Source of the DNA: Gammaproteobacteria bacterium
GTDB taxonomy: Bacteria > Pseudomonadota > Gammaproteobacteria > HyVt-429
NCBI GenBank assembly: GCA_022340345.1
Contig: JAJDOE010000052.1
Coordinates: 1 to 44,062 of the forward strand
Direction: 5' to 3'
Length of the DNA: 44,062 nt
Both the position numbers and the translations under genes were made by a program. Below are positions 1-7,667 of the stretch, in pieces. The notes beneath the pieces were generated by a model that was given only the letters and a program-made list of their open reading frames with translations, had not been told where the DNA came from and made no database searches. Within the stretch, counting starts at the first letter, position 1. The number at the start of each line of letters is the position of its first letter.

Positions 1-563
1 ACAGCAAGATCGGCAACACGCTGGACGAATATGCCGGACTGTTCACCAACGGCGGCGAGCTGGATATCCCCGCCAGCGCCAATATCGGAGTGGCCTTCAA
101 GGTCAGCGACAACACCACCATCACCGCGGATATTCAGCAAATCTGGTACAGCGACGTTGATGCCATTGGCAATTCCAGCTCGCTGATCAACGGCTGTTTC
201 GCCGGTAACGCGGCCAACTGCTTCGGCGGTTCCCAGGGCGCCGGCTTCGGCTGGGAGGACATGACCGTCTTCCGTGTCGGCATCGAGCACACCAGCGGCG
301 ACTGGACCTGGCGCGCGGGCTTTGGCACCGGCGACCAGCCGATTCCGGAAGATGAGGTGACCATCAACGTCCTCGCACCGGGGGTGGTGGAAGACCACTT
401 CACGCTCGGTTTCACCAAGAAGACCGCCGGCGGCAACGAGCTGTCCGTGGACCTCATGATCGCGCCCTCGGTGACCGTGAGCGGACCCCACCTGTTCGTG
501 CCGGGCCGCACCGTGGACATCACCATGAAGCAGTACCAGGTCGGCGCCAGCTTCAGCTGGTAG
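1..563 (+). CDS. FadL/OmpP1-family outer membrane transport protein, C-terminal part
   Basis: Partial gene: the frame is open from base 3 and the start lies before the window. About 186 residues of the C-terminal half of a beta-barrel are visible. Alternating aromatic and polar strands, a run reading GAGFGWEDMTVFRVGIEH, and a later QPIPEDEV/ILAPGVVEDH segment are typical of the FadL (OmpP1/TodX) family, which moves long-chain fatty acids or other hydrophobic molecules across the outer membrane. The last residues are Phe-Ser-Trp, a terminal aromatic as expected for BAM-assembled barrels. A strong terminator follows within 25 bases. The secreted SCP2-type lipid-binding gene downstream suggests a role in hydrophobic substrate handling. 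The substrate cannot be read from this fragment. Confidence 0.88.
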   Translation, partial: SKIGNTLDEYAGLFTNGGELDIPASANIGVAFKVSDNTTITADIQQIWYSDVDAIGNSSSLINGCFAGNAANCFGGSQGAGFGWEDMTVFRVGIEHTSGDWTWRAGFGTGDQPIPEDEVTINVLAPGVVEDHFTLGFTKKTAGGNELSVDLMIAPSVTVSGPHLFVPGRTVDITMKQYQVGASFSW

Positions 564-586
564 GCGGTCCTGCAGGAAAAGAAATC

Positions 587-623
587 GGGGGTTGCGGGTT
601 GTCCCGTAACCCCCTTTTTTTTT
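587..623 (+). terminator. Rho-independent terminator after the FadL-family gene
   Basis: A 12-bp stem (587-598 with 603-614, one G-U pair) with a 4-base loop is followed directly by nine T residues at 615-623. This is a textbook intrinsic terminator. It lies 24 bases after the FadL-family stop and just before the ribosome binding site of the next gene, so the two genes are probably separate transcription units or linked by read-through. Confidence 0.93.
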
Positions 624-645
624 GCGTTTTAAAGAGGAGAAAACC

Positions 646-1161
646 ATGCACAAGAGCAAACAGATTATCGGCGCTGCCCTGTTGTTCGGCATCGCTGGCA
701 CGAGCGCTGCGGCACCGGTACTGATGTCGCCCGCCGACTGGGGGCCGCCGGCCTGCGAGGCCTGGAACCAGAGCGAGTCCCTGACCACCGGACTGGTCCC
801 GGACTGGATTGGCAACGACAGGGGCCGTGGCTACAAGGTGTTGCACATTTACCGCAGCGACTGCGAAAACAGCCCACAGGTCGAGCTGGTTATCGAGCTC
901 AAGGACGGCAAGGCCATATGCACCTACGGTGGGGCAACGCAGAAAGAGCCGGACACCGGCGTGGACTACATTATGCATGCCGACACCAAGCGCTGGCGGG
1001 AAATGGGAGCCGGCAAGTACGGCCCCATGAAAGCCATGATGTTTGGGCGCCTGAAATTCAGCGGCCCGATGATGGAAGCCATGGGGCACATGGGTCCGTT
1101 TGGGGATTTCCTCAAACTGACCGGGGCCGTAGAGAGCGACAGCAGCAGCTGCCCGCAGTAA
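646..1161 (+). CDS. Secreted SCP2 sterol-binding-domain-like protein
   Basis: A 171-residue protein. The ATG at 646 is chosen because a strong Shine-Dalgarno (AGAGGAG, 633-639) sits 6 bases upstream; an in-frame TTG at 622 would overlap the terminator. Residues 1-22 form a signal peptide ending in SAAA, so the product is probably periplasmic. The body has the layout of the SCP2/sterol-carrier fold: a central VELVIELKDGKA strand, then a KYGPMKAMMFGRLKFSGPM segment typical of SCP2 lipid-binding proteins. Cysteines near residues 39, 77, 94 and 169 could form disulfides. It probably binds a lipid or acyl group in the periplasm and may hand cargo from the upstream FadL-type porin; that link is inference from adjacency. 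Confidence 0.75.
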   Translation: MHKSKQIIGAALLFGIAGTSAAAPVLMSPADWGPPACEAWNQSESLTTGLVPDWIGNDRGRGYKVLHIYRSDCENSPQVELVIELKDGKAICTYGGATQKEPDTGVDYIMHADTKRWREMGAGKYGPMKAMMFGRLKFSGPMMEAMGHMGPFGDFLKLTGAVESDSSSCPQ

Positions 1162-1167
1162 TCCGGC

Positions 1168-1214
1168 CCGACAGGCCAACCGAAACGGGGTGTCTATAGG
1201 GACGCCCCTGTATT
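1168..1214 (+). repeat. Hairpin-forming repeat, copy 1
   Basis: First of two similar 46-47 base units between the SCP2 gene and the PilT-like gene. Each begins CCGAC(A/G)GG(C/T)CAACCGAAA and ends in a GGGGYGTC...GACGCCCCTGTATT hairpin. Here the stem is 1187-1194 with 1201-1208, with one G-U pair. There is no T-tract, so it is not a standard terminator. Confidence 0.75.
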
Positions 1215-1227
1215 CGAGCTGACCGCG

Positions 1228-1273
1228 CCGACGGGTCAACCGAAAGGGGCGTCCAAAGGACGCCCCTGTATTT
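1228..1273 (+). repeat. Hairpin-forming repeat, copy 2
   Basis: Second copy of the unit at 1168-1214, starting 60 bases after the first. Its hairpin is perfect: 10 bp (1245-1254 with 1258-1267) with an AAA loop. It ends 22 bases before the ATG of the PilT-like gene and overlaps the place where that gene's -35 element would lie. Confidence 0.8.
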
Positions 1274-1283
1274 AGTCCCGCGC

Positions 1284-1289
1284 TATACT
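1284..1289 (+). promoter_or_regulatory. Possible -10 element (TATACT) for the PilT-like gene
   Basis: TATACT lies 6 bases before the ATG at 1296. There is no recognisable -35 at 17 bases upstream (CGCCCC, inside the hairpin arm) and no Shine-Dalgarno before the ATG. If used, transcription would begin at or next to the start codon. Confidence 0.35.
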
Positions 1290-1295
1290 GCGTCC

Positions 1296-2417
1296 ATGAG
1301 CGCCAAGTCCACGGCGGCCCAGGTCCCGGCCCAGCCCGTCGAACCGCTGCGATTCCTCAGCCAGGTCCTGGACCTGGCAATCCGTAGTCGCGCCTCCGAC
1401 ATCCACCTGCGCACCAAAAACCACCCGATCCTGCGTATCGATGGCGTACTGCGGCCGGCCCGGGAGTTTCCTCCGCTGCCCATGCAGTTCATGGAGGAAC
1501 TGGCCCACACCATCATGGCACCCATGCACTGGGACCGCTTCCAGAAGGATTACCAGGTTGACCTGTCCATCGGACTGAAGGGCATCGGCCGGGTGCGCGT
1601 CAACGTTTTCTACCAGCGCGGCTCCATTGCCATGGCGCTGCGGGTTATCAACACCGAGATTCCGACCCCCAAGGAACTGGGCCTGCCGGACATGATCAGC
1701 CAGTTCACGCAAATGGAACGTGGCCTGGTGATCGTGACTGGCGCCACCGGCTCCGGCAAGTCCACCACCCTGGCGGCGCTGATCAACGAAATCAATTTCA
1801 ATTTCGCCAAGCACATCATCACGATCGAGGATCCCATCGAATACTTGTTCACGGAGCGGCGCAGCATTGTCTCTCAGCGGGAGGTGGGGGTAGACGCGAA
1901 TACATTTGCCGATGCCATGCGCGCTTCCTTGCGCGAGGATCCGGATGTCATTCTGCTCGGCGAGATGCGCGACCCGGAGACCATCGAGATCGCCCTGACC
2001 GCGGCGGAGACCGGCCACCTGGTGTTTTCCACCCTGCACGCACCGGCGGCCGCGGAGACCATCACTCGCATCATTTCCTCTTTCGAAGCCGATGCCCAGG
2101 CAACCATCCGTTCCAAGCTGGCGCAAAACCTGCGTGCGGCAGTGGCCCAGCGACTCTTGCCCCGGCAGTCCGGCGAGGGCCGCGTGGTGGCTTCCGAGGT
2201 GATGACGGTATCCGCGCTGATCCGGGAACACATCCTGGATCCGATCAAGGGCAAGGAGATTTCGGACCTGATCAAGAAGGGATCCCAGGCCGAGGGCATG
2301 CTTTCTTTTGACCACAGCCTGTTCGAGTTGGTGCGGCGTGGAGAGATCACCGAGGAGACCGCTCTGCAACATGCCAGCAGCGCTACCGACCTCAAGCTGC
2401 GGCTGGAGGGCTACTAA
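1296..2417 (+). CDS. PilT/PilU-family type IV pilus retraction ATPase
   Basis: A 373-residue hexameric secretion-type ATPase. The N-terminal domain carries the ASDIHLRT motif (about residues 31-38) of PilT/GspE proteins. The C-terminal domain has a Walker A GATGSGKST near residue 149, a Walker B-like DPDVILLGEMRD, and the His box TAAETGHLVFSTLH. These proteins power pilus retraction at the inner membrane. The GEMRDPETIEIALTAAETGHL stretch resembles PilT, whereas the tail (ASSATDLKLRLEG) resembles PilU, so I do not assign either symbol. It stands alone here, without the usual pilT-pilU/yggS neighbours, and may be a paralogue. The ATG has no clear ribosome binding site. Confidence 0.9.
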   Translation: MSAKSTAAQVPAQPVEPLRFLSQVLDLAIRSRASDIHLRTKNHPILRIDGVLRPAREFPPLPMQFMEELAHTIMAPMHWDRFQKDYQVDLSIGLKGIGRVRVNVFYQRGSIAMALRVINTEIPTPKELGLPDMISQFTQMERGLVIVTGATGSGKSTTLAALINEINFNFAKHIITIEDPIEYLFTERRSIVSQREVGVDANTFADAMRASLREDPDVILLGEMRDPETIEIALTAAETGHLVFSTLHAPAAAETITRIISSFEADAQATIRSKLAQNLRAAVAQRLLPRQSGEGRVVASEVMTVSALIREHILDPIKGKEISDLIKKGSQAEGMLSFDHSLFELVRRGEITEETALQHASSATDLKLRLEGY

Positions 2418-2505
2418 TCCAATACCGCCTTCGCCGGCGAGCGGCTTTCGCCCCGCCGCTTCCTGTGTTCAAATGCACGGTCTCCGTTACTGAACCACAC
2501 CCACC

Positions 2506-3408
2506 ATGGCCGATCGCCGCCTCCAGGTTTTTCATACCGTTGCCCGTCTGCTGAGCTTTACCAAGGCGGCAGAATCGCTGCATATGACCCAGCCGGCGGT
2601 AACCTTCCAGATTCGCCAGTTGGAAGAGTTCTTTAACACCCGCCTGTTCGACCGCACGCACAATAAAATCAGCCTGACGGAAGCGGGTGAGAAGGTGTTC
2701 GCTTACTCCGAGCGAATCATCGGCCTGTACAACGAAATGGACAACGAGGTGCGCCGGCTGACCGGTGACGTCATCGGGCTGCTGGTTATCGGGGCGAGCA
2801 CCACCATCGCCGAATACGTGCTTCCCGGGATCCTCGGGGAGTTTCAGTCCCGGTTCTCGGACGTCAAACTGCGACTGAGCGTCTCCAACTCGGTGGGCGT
2901 GGTGCAGATGGTGGAAAACAACGAGGTCGACGTAGGCATCGTCGAGTCTCCGGTTACCAACAAGAATCTGGCGATCCGGGTCTGCTGGCAGGACCAGCTC
3001 AAGCTGGTGTGCCATCCCAAACACGAGTTCGCCGGACGCAAGCGCGTAAAGGTGGCGGATCTGGAGGGGCAGACCTTCATCTCCAGGGAGGAGGGCTCCG
3101 GTACCCGGGCCTTTATCGAGGCCTACCTGAAAGATGGCGGGCTGTCTTCCAGCGATATGCGCCATATTATGGAGTTCGGCAGTCCGGAATCCATCAAGAG
3201 CGCGGTGGAAGCGGGTCTTGGTATTTCCATCATCTCGTCGGCGACCCTCTCCAAGGAACTCAAGCTCGGCACCCTGGCGGCGGTGGAACTCGATCCTCCG
3301 CTGGAGCGTCCGTTCTCCCTGGTGCACCAGCGCCAGAAGTTCCGCTTGCGGGCCATGGAGGAGTTCCTGGAGTTCGCTCTCGAGCACTGCGACGCCCAGG
3401 AAGAGTAG
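2506..3408 (+). CDS. LysR-family transcriptional regulator
   Basis: A 300-residue regulator. The N-terminal winged helix-turn-helix (about residues 1-62) has the standard FTKAAESLHMTQPAVTFQIR helix pair. A linker helix and a periplasmic-binding-protein-like effector domain (about 90-295) follow, with the GLGISIISSATLSKEL segment typical of the family. The closest resemblance I recognise is to the CysL/YeiE-like branch, but the effector is unknown. LysR proteins usually regulate a divergent neighbour; here the upstream gene is co-directional, so the target is not obvious. The next gene starts only 7 bases after the stop, so co-transcription is likely. Confidence 0.92.
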   Translation: MADRRLQVFHTVARLLSFTKAAESLHMTQPAVTFQIRQLEEFFNTRLFDRTHNKISLTEAGEKVFAYSERIIGLYNEMDNEVRRLTGDVIGLLVIGASTTIAEYVLPGILGEFQSRFSDVKLRLSVSNSVGVVQMVENNEVDVGIVESPVTNKNLAIRVCWQDQLKLVCHPKHEFAGRKRVKVADLEGQTFISREEGSGTRAFIEAYLKDGGLSSSDMRHIMEFGSPESIKSAVEAGLGISIISSATLSKELKLGTLAAVELDPPLERPFSLVHQRQKFRLRAMEEFLEFALEHCDAQEE

Positions 3409-3415
3409 CCGCACG

Positions 3416-3760
3416 GTGGCCGGAGCCCGCCAGCGCCTGGCCAAGCTGGTCGAGCGCCTGCCTGAAGAACAGCAGCGCCAGTTGCTGGAGTTCGCGGAGT
3501 TTCTCGCCGAACGTCATGCCCGGGATGAAGACCTTCCCACCGCCCCCCTGCCGATCCCGCGGCCCGCAGAAGAAAGCGTGGTGGCCGCGATCCGCAGGCT
3601 GAGCCGGACCTATCCGATGCTGGGAGGCGAAGAACTGCTGAGCGATGCCAGTGCTCTGATGTCCCGACATGTGCTCCAGGGGCACCCGGCCACGGCAGTG
3701 ATCGACGAGCTCGAGACGCTTTTTCGGGAGCGGTTCGAGGCGCTGCAACCGAGCGACTGA
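3416..3760 (+). CDS. Small conserved-looking protein of unknown function, DUF2281-like N-terminus
   Basis: A 114-residue soluble protein starting at GTG 3416, 7 bases after the LysR stop. A longer frame reaching back to 3134 overlaps lysR completely and is not credible. The N-terminus (LVERLPEEQQRQLLEFAEFL) matches the LPEeqqqeLLdFaEFL pattern of DUF2281-type small proteins. The middle is proline-rich (about residues 40-52), followed by SVVAAIRRLSRTYPMLGGEELL and a helical C-terminus. There is no signal peptide or membrane segment. It ends 15 bases before the CRP-like gene, so it is probably co-transcribed with that gene and the adenylate cyclase. I cannot assign a function. Confidence 0.72.
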   Translation: MAGARQRLAKLVERLPEEQQRQLLEFAEFLAERHARDEDLPTAPLPIPRPAEESVVAAIRRLSRTYPMLGGEELLSDASALMSRHVLQGHPATAVIDELETLFRERFEALQPSD

Positions 3761-3775
3761 TCCCGCCGAGCCACC

Positions 3776-4462
3776 ATGGACCCCGCGACCTTCCTCGCTG
3801 ACGTGCCGCTCTTCGAGGGCCTTGCCTCCACGGAGCTTGCGTCCATCGCCCGGCATGCGGTTTCCCGGGAAGTCGTGCGCAATGCCGTGTTGTTGCGCGA
3901 AGGCGAACGGCCGAGTTCCCTGTACATCGTACAGACTGGAATGGTCCGGGTGCTGGTGAGCGACGAACAGGGCCGTGAACTGGTGCTGTCCGAACTGGGT
4001 CCCCGCGCAATTTTCGGTGAACTGGCGCTGATCGATGGCGAGCCGCGTAGTGCGACGGTCGTCGCCATGGAACCGACCCTGCTGACGGTGCTGTCCCGGA
4101 ACGCGTTCACGGTATGTCTGGGGGAGCAGCCGGAAATCGCCATTCAGCTGCTGCGGCACCTGAGCCGGCGCATGCGTGAACTGACCGGCAACCTGAAGGA
4201 ATTCGCCCTGCTGGATGTGCAGGGTCGCCTGTGCCGGCTGCTGCTGCGCCTGGCGAAGGACCGGGACGGGGCGCGGGTGGTGGGGCCGGTCACCCAGCAG
4301 GAGCTGGCCAACCGGGTGGGCGCCTCACGGGAGATGGTTTCGCGGGTGCTGACGGGATGGCGAAACGAGAGCCTCATCAGCATGCGTGGCAAGTACATCA
4401 CCGTCGGTGACGGCCTGGCGGATTTGATCCGGCTCGGCGACAGACAGCCGCTGTCCCGGTGA
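3776..4462 (+). CDS. Crp/Fnr-family regulator with cAMP-type binding pocket
   Basis: A 228-residue regulator. The cyclic-nucleotide-binding domain contains FGELAL (residues 80-85) and PRSA (90-93), the phosphate-binding cassette signature of CRP-type proteins. The C-terminal winged helix has SREMVSRVL (184-192); R185, E186 and R190 match the CRP residues that read TGTGA half-sites. The only cysteines are near 114 and 153, so the N-terminal iron-sulfur cluster of FNR is absent. Its stop overlaps the start of an adenylate cyclase gene, which strongly suggests cAMP as ligand. Whether this is the cell's global CRP or a local regulator cannot be decided from the window. Confidence 0.92.
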   Translation: MDPATFLADVPLFEGLASTELASIARHAVSREVVRNAVLLREGERPSSLYIVQTGMVRVLVSDEQGRELVLSELGPRAIFGELALIDGEPRSATVVAMEPTLLTVLSRNAFTVCLGEQPEIAIQLLRHLSRRMRELTGNLKEFALLDVQGRLCRLLLRLAKDRDGARVVGPVTQQELANRVGASREMVSRVLTGWRNESLISMRGKYITVGDGLADLIRLGDRQPLSR

Positions 4463-6693
4463 ACAAGATCCTCTCCACCCTGCGCCGTTCCGCGGTACGG
4501 CTGACTCTCAGTCTTGCGGTCACGGCGGTACTGGTCAGCCATGCCATGGGCTGGATGGACCTGCGCTTCGTCCAGCAACTGGAAAACCAGGCCTACGATA
4601 CCCGCCTTCGGCTGACCGCGCCGGAGACCGTAGACGATCGCATTGTGGTGGTAGACATCGACCAGCGCAGCCTGCAACGCCAGGGGCGCTTTCCCTGGCC
4701 GCGGGCCCGCATGGCGGAACTGGTGGAACGCTTGTTCGATGCCGGCGTCGCGGTGATCGGATTTGACATTTTGTTCTCCGAGACCGAGGAACCACTGGCA
4801 GGCCTGGACCCCGCCCTGGCGGAGCGCGTTCGTGGCGTGCTGGCGGATGCGGGCGGCGTGGCTTCGGGGGATGCGCGCCTGGCCGCCGCCTTTGGTCGAG
4901 GTCCGGTGGTGCTGAGCTACACGCTGGAGAAGAATCCCGAGAACACGGACCGCATCGGCGCGCTGCCGGCGCCGGCGCTGGACGTGCGCGGGTTTCGCGA
5001 CAACCCGATCCGGTTCATCGAAACCTTCGGCTATTCCGGTAACCTGGAGTCGTTGCAGGCGGCGGCCGCCGGTGGCGGGCATATCTCCAACCCGCTGGTG
5101 GACGAGGACGGGGTGTTCCGCCGGGTGCCCATGCTCCAGCGCCTGGGCAACGGGCTGTACGAGTCCCTGTCCCTGGCCATGGCCCGGGCGGCGCTGGGCG
5201 GGCCCCTGCGGCCGGGGCTGGTGGCCACTTCCGGTCGTTACCCGAGCCTGGAATGGCTGGGGGTGGGCAAACGCCGCATCCCGGTGGACGCCAATGTGGC
5301 AACGCTGATCCCGTTTCGCGGGCCGCACCTGCGCGGGGGCGGCGCGAAGCCCTACTTCCCCTACGTGTCGGCCACCGATGTGCTGGAAGGACAGGTGCCG
5401 AAGGACGTGCAACTGGCCGGCCGCGCGGTGCTGGTGGGCACCACCGCCCCGGGGCTGATGGATTTACGCTCCACGCCGATGCAGAACATCTACCCGGGGG
5501 TGGAGATTCACGCCAACCTGCTGTCCGGAATCCTGGACCAGCGTTTCAAACAGCGGCCGGCCTACGTGTTGGGCGCCGAGGCGATGTTGCTGCTGCTGGT
5601 GGGCCTGGCCATGGGCCTGGGTCTGCCCTTGTTGGGGGTGCTCGGCGGCGCCGTGGTGAGCCTGGGCCTGGCGGTGGGCCTGGTGGCCCTCAACCTTCTC
5701 GCCTGGAACCATCTCAACCTGGTGTTGCCGCTGGCGCCGCCCCTGCTGCTGATCAGCCTGCTGTTCGCGCTGAACATGACCTACGGATTCCTGGTGGAGT
5801 CACGGGGCAAGCGTTTTCTCGGCACCTTGTTCGGCCAGTATGTGCCGCCGGAACTGGTGAACGAGATGAGCGCCGACCCGCAGAACTACCGGGCGAGCCT
5901 GGAGGGCGAGCGGCGTGAGATGAGCGTGCTGTTTTCCGACGTGCGGGGTTTCACGGGAATTTCCGAAGGGCTGGATCCCCGGGAACTGACGGAACTGATG
6001 AACGCCTTCCTTACGCCGATGACCCGGGTAATCCACAAGCACCGCGGCACCATCGACAAGTACATGGGCGACGCGATCATGGCCTTCTGGGGGGCTCCCC
6101 TGGAAGATCCGGCCAACGCGCGCCACGCGGTGCAGGCGGCGCTGGACATGGAACGGGTAATCACCCGGCTCAGCGAAGAATTCATCCAACGGGGCTGGCC
6201 ACCGATCGCTATTGGAATCGGCATCAATACCGGAATCATGAATGTTGGCAACATGGGATCGGCGTTCCGCATGGCCTATACGGTACTGGGTGACGCGGTG
6301 AACCTGGGTTCGCGACTCGAGGGCCTGACCAAGCAGTACGGGGTGACCACCATCGTCAGCGAGTTCACCCGGGAAAAGACCAGCGGAGTCGTGTTTCGCG
6401 AACTCGACCGGGTACGAGTGAAAGGGCGGGATGAGCCGGTAGTGATCTACGAGCCCCTGTGCCGCGAAGCGGAGGCCGGAGACATGCTGTACCGGGAACT
6501 GGACCTGTACCGGGAGGCCCTGCGGGTCTACCGGAAGCAGGACTGGCCGCAAGCCCGGCAACAGTTTTCCGACCTGGAAAAAAACTACCCGCAGCGCCGC
6601 CTGTATCCCATCTACCTGGAGCGCATCGTGTATTTTCGCGCCAACCCCCCGGGGCCAGACTGGGACGGAGTGTTTTCCTTCACGACGAAGTAG
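4459..6693 (+). CDS. CHASE2-domain membrane adenylate cyclase (class III)
   Basis: A 744-residue sensor enzyme making cAMP from ATP. It starts at GTG 4459, overlapping the CRP-like stop by 4 bases. Order: an N-terminal membrane segment (about 13-30), an extracytoplasmic CHASE2 sensor domain (about 35-345), three clustered membrane helices (about 370-440), then a cytoplasmic class III cyclase domain (about 485-660) and a helical tail. The catalytic set is intact: metal-binding D494 and D538, substrate-selecting K534 and D612 (Lys/Asp, the adenylate type), and transition-state N615 and R619. The ligand of the CHASE2 domain is unknown. The coupled CRP-like gene suggests that signal input leads to cAMP and then to transcription. 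The 3' end overlaps the convergent permease gene by 14 bases. Confidence 0.93.
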   Translation: MNKILSTLRRSAVRLTLSLAVTAVLVSHAMGWMDLRFVQQLENQAYDTRLRLTAPETVDDRIVVVDIDQRSLQRQGRFPWPRARMAELVERLFDAGVAVIGFDILFSETEEPLAGLDPALAERVRGVLADAGGVASGDARLAAAFGRGPVVLSYTLEKNPENTDRIGALPAPALDVRGFRDNPIRFIETFGYSGNLESLQAAAAGGGHISNPLVDEDGVFRRVPMLQRLGNGLYESLSLAMARAALGGPLRPGLVATSGRYPSLEWLGVGKRRIPVDANVATLIPFRGPHLRGGGAKPYFPYVSATDVLEGQVPKDVQLAGRAVLVGTTAPGLMDLRSTPMQNIYPGVEIHANLLSGILDQRFKQRPAYVLGAEAMLLLLVGLAMGLGLPLLGVLGGAVVSLGLAVGLVALNLLAWNHLNLVLPLAPPLLLISLLFALNMTYGFLVESRGKRFLGTLFGQYVPPELVNEMSADPQNYRASLEGERREMSVLFSDVRGFTGISEGLDPRELTELMNAFLTPMTRVIHKHRGTIDKYMGDAIMAFWGAPLEDPANARHAVQAALDMERVITRLSEEFIQRGWPPIAIGIGINTGIMNVGNMGSAFRMAYTVLGDAVNLGSRLEGLTKQYGVTTIVSEFTREKTSGVVFRELDRVRVKGRDEPVVIYEPLCREAEAGDMLYRELDLYREALRVYRKQDWPQARQQFSDLEKNYPQRRLYPIYLERIVYFRANPPGPDWDGVFSFTTK

Positions 6694-7666
6694 GCCCGCC
6701 GCGGTAGCTTCGCCGCAGCAGCACCAGGAACAGCGGTACGCCAAGCAGCGCGGTGACGGCACCCACCGGCAATTCCCGCGGCAGCAGGACGGTGCGCGCC
6801 ACCAGGTCCGCCAGCAACAGGAACAGGCCTCCGGCCAGGGCCGCGTTGATCAGCAGGGTGCGATGGTCGGCGCCGGACAGCAACCGCACCAGGTGCGGAA
6901 CAATCAGACCCACGAAACCAATACTGCCGGCCACGCTTACCGCCACCGCGGTAAGGGCCGAAGCACTCACGAAACAAAGGCCGCGCAGCCGGTTTACATT
7001 GACGCCCAGTACCGCCGCCGCCTGGCTGCCGCGGGCCAGCAGATTCAGGGCGCGGGCCTGGGGCATCGCTACCGCCAGCGCCACGGCCACCAGCAACAGG
7101 GTCCAGCGCCCGCCGGCGGCAAGGGAAAGATCGCCCATCAGCCAGTAGAGCAGGCTGTGCAGCCGGCTCGACGGGGAAAGCGACAGGATCAGGCTGACCA
7201 ACGCACCCCAGCCGGCGGCGAGGATCACGCCGGTCAGCAGCAGGCGGGTGGTGGACCAGGCGCCGGCCCCCCGCCCCAGTCCAAAGACCAGCGCGGTGGA
7301 GGCGAGGGCGCCGGCGAAGGCACTTCCGCTCACTGCCACCGCCGCCATGCCGCCGAGCAGGGCCAGCAGCGCACCCACCGCGGCGCCACCCGAGACGCCC
7401 AGCACGTAGGGGTCCGCCAGCGGGTTTCGCAGCAGCACCTGCAACAGCGACCCGGCCAGCCCCAGGCAGGCGCCCACACCCAGCGCGGCCAGAACCCGCG
7501 GCAGGCGGAGTTCGGTGATCACGGTGCCCGGAATTCCGGCGTCGCCGCCACTGAGCAGGGTCCACAGGGTCTCCGGCGGGGTCGCGACGCTGCCGGTGAG
7601 CAGGGCGAGGCCGGCGGCCACCGGCAAAGCCAGTCCCAGAGCCCAGGTCAGGCGCCAGCGCAGCAT
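6680..7666 (-). CDS. FecCD/BtuC-family ABC transporter permease
   Basis: A 328-residue, highly hydrophobic protein with about ten membrane helices. It has the family's signatures: LRLPRVLAALGVGACLGLAGSLLQ, the NPLADPYVLGVSGGAAVGA segment, and GSIGFVGLIVPHLVRLL near the C-terminal third. Such permeases import siderophores, heme or cobalamin together with a periplasmic binding protein and a BtuD/FecE-type ATPase. Neither partner gene is adjacent: the upstream gene is an HAD phosphatase (one base between stop and start) and downstream lies the convergent cyclase. It must either borrow partners encoded elsewhere or be a remnant of a larger locus. The substrate cannot be assigned. Confidence 0.9.
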   Translation of the reverse strand: MLRWRLTWALGLALPVAAGLALLTGSVATPPETLWTLLSGGDAGIPGTVITELRLPRVLAALGVGACLGLAGSLLQVLLRNPLADPYVLGVSGGAAVGALLALLGGMAAVAVSGSAFAGALASTALVFGLGRGAGAWSTTRLLLTGVILAAGWGALVSLILSLSPSSRLHSLLYWLMGDLSLAAGGRWTLLLVAVALAVAMPQARALNLLARGSQAAAVLGVNVNRLRGLCFVSASALTAVAVSVAGSIGFVGLIVPHLVRLLSGADHRTLLINAALAGGLFLLLADLVARTVLLPRELPVGAVTALLGVPLFLVLLRRSYRGGPTSS

Positions 7667-7667
7667 T

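Noticed and set aside
3134-3415. N-terminal extension of the small unknown gene back into lysR
   Set aside because: The extension lies entirely inside the LysR effector domain in another frame. GTG 3416 gives a clean start with a family-like N-terminus.
4144-5412. A 422-residue minus-strand frame opposite the CRP-like and cyclase genes
   Set aside because: Shadow of two well-supported plus-strand genes; low-complexity His/Arg/Gln content.
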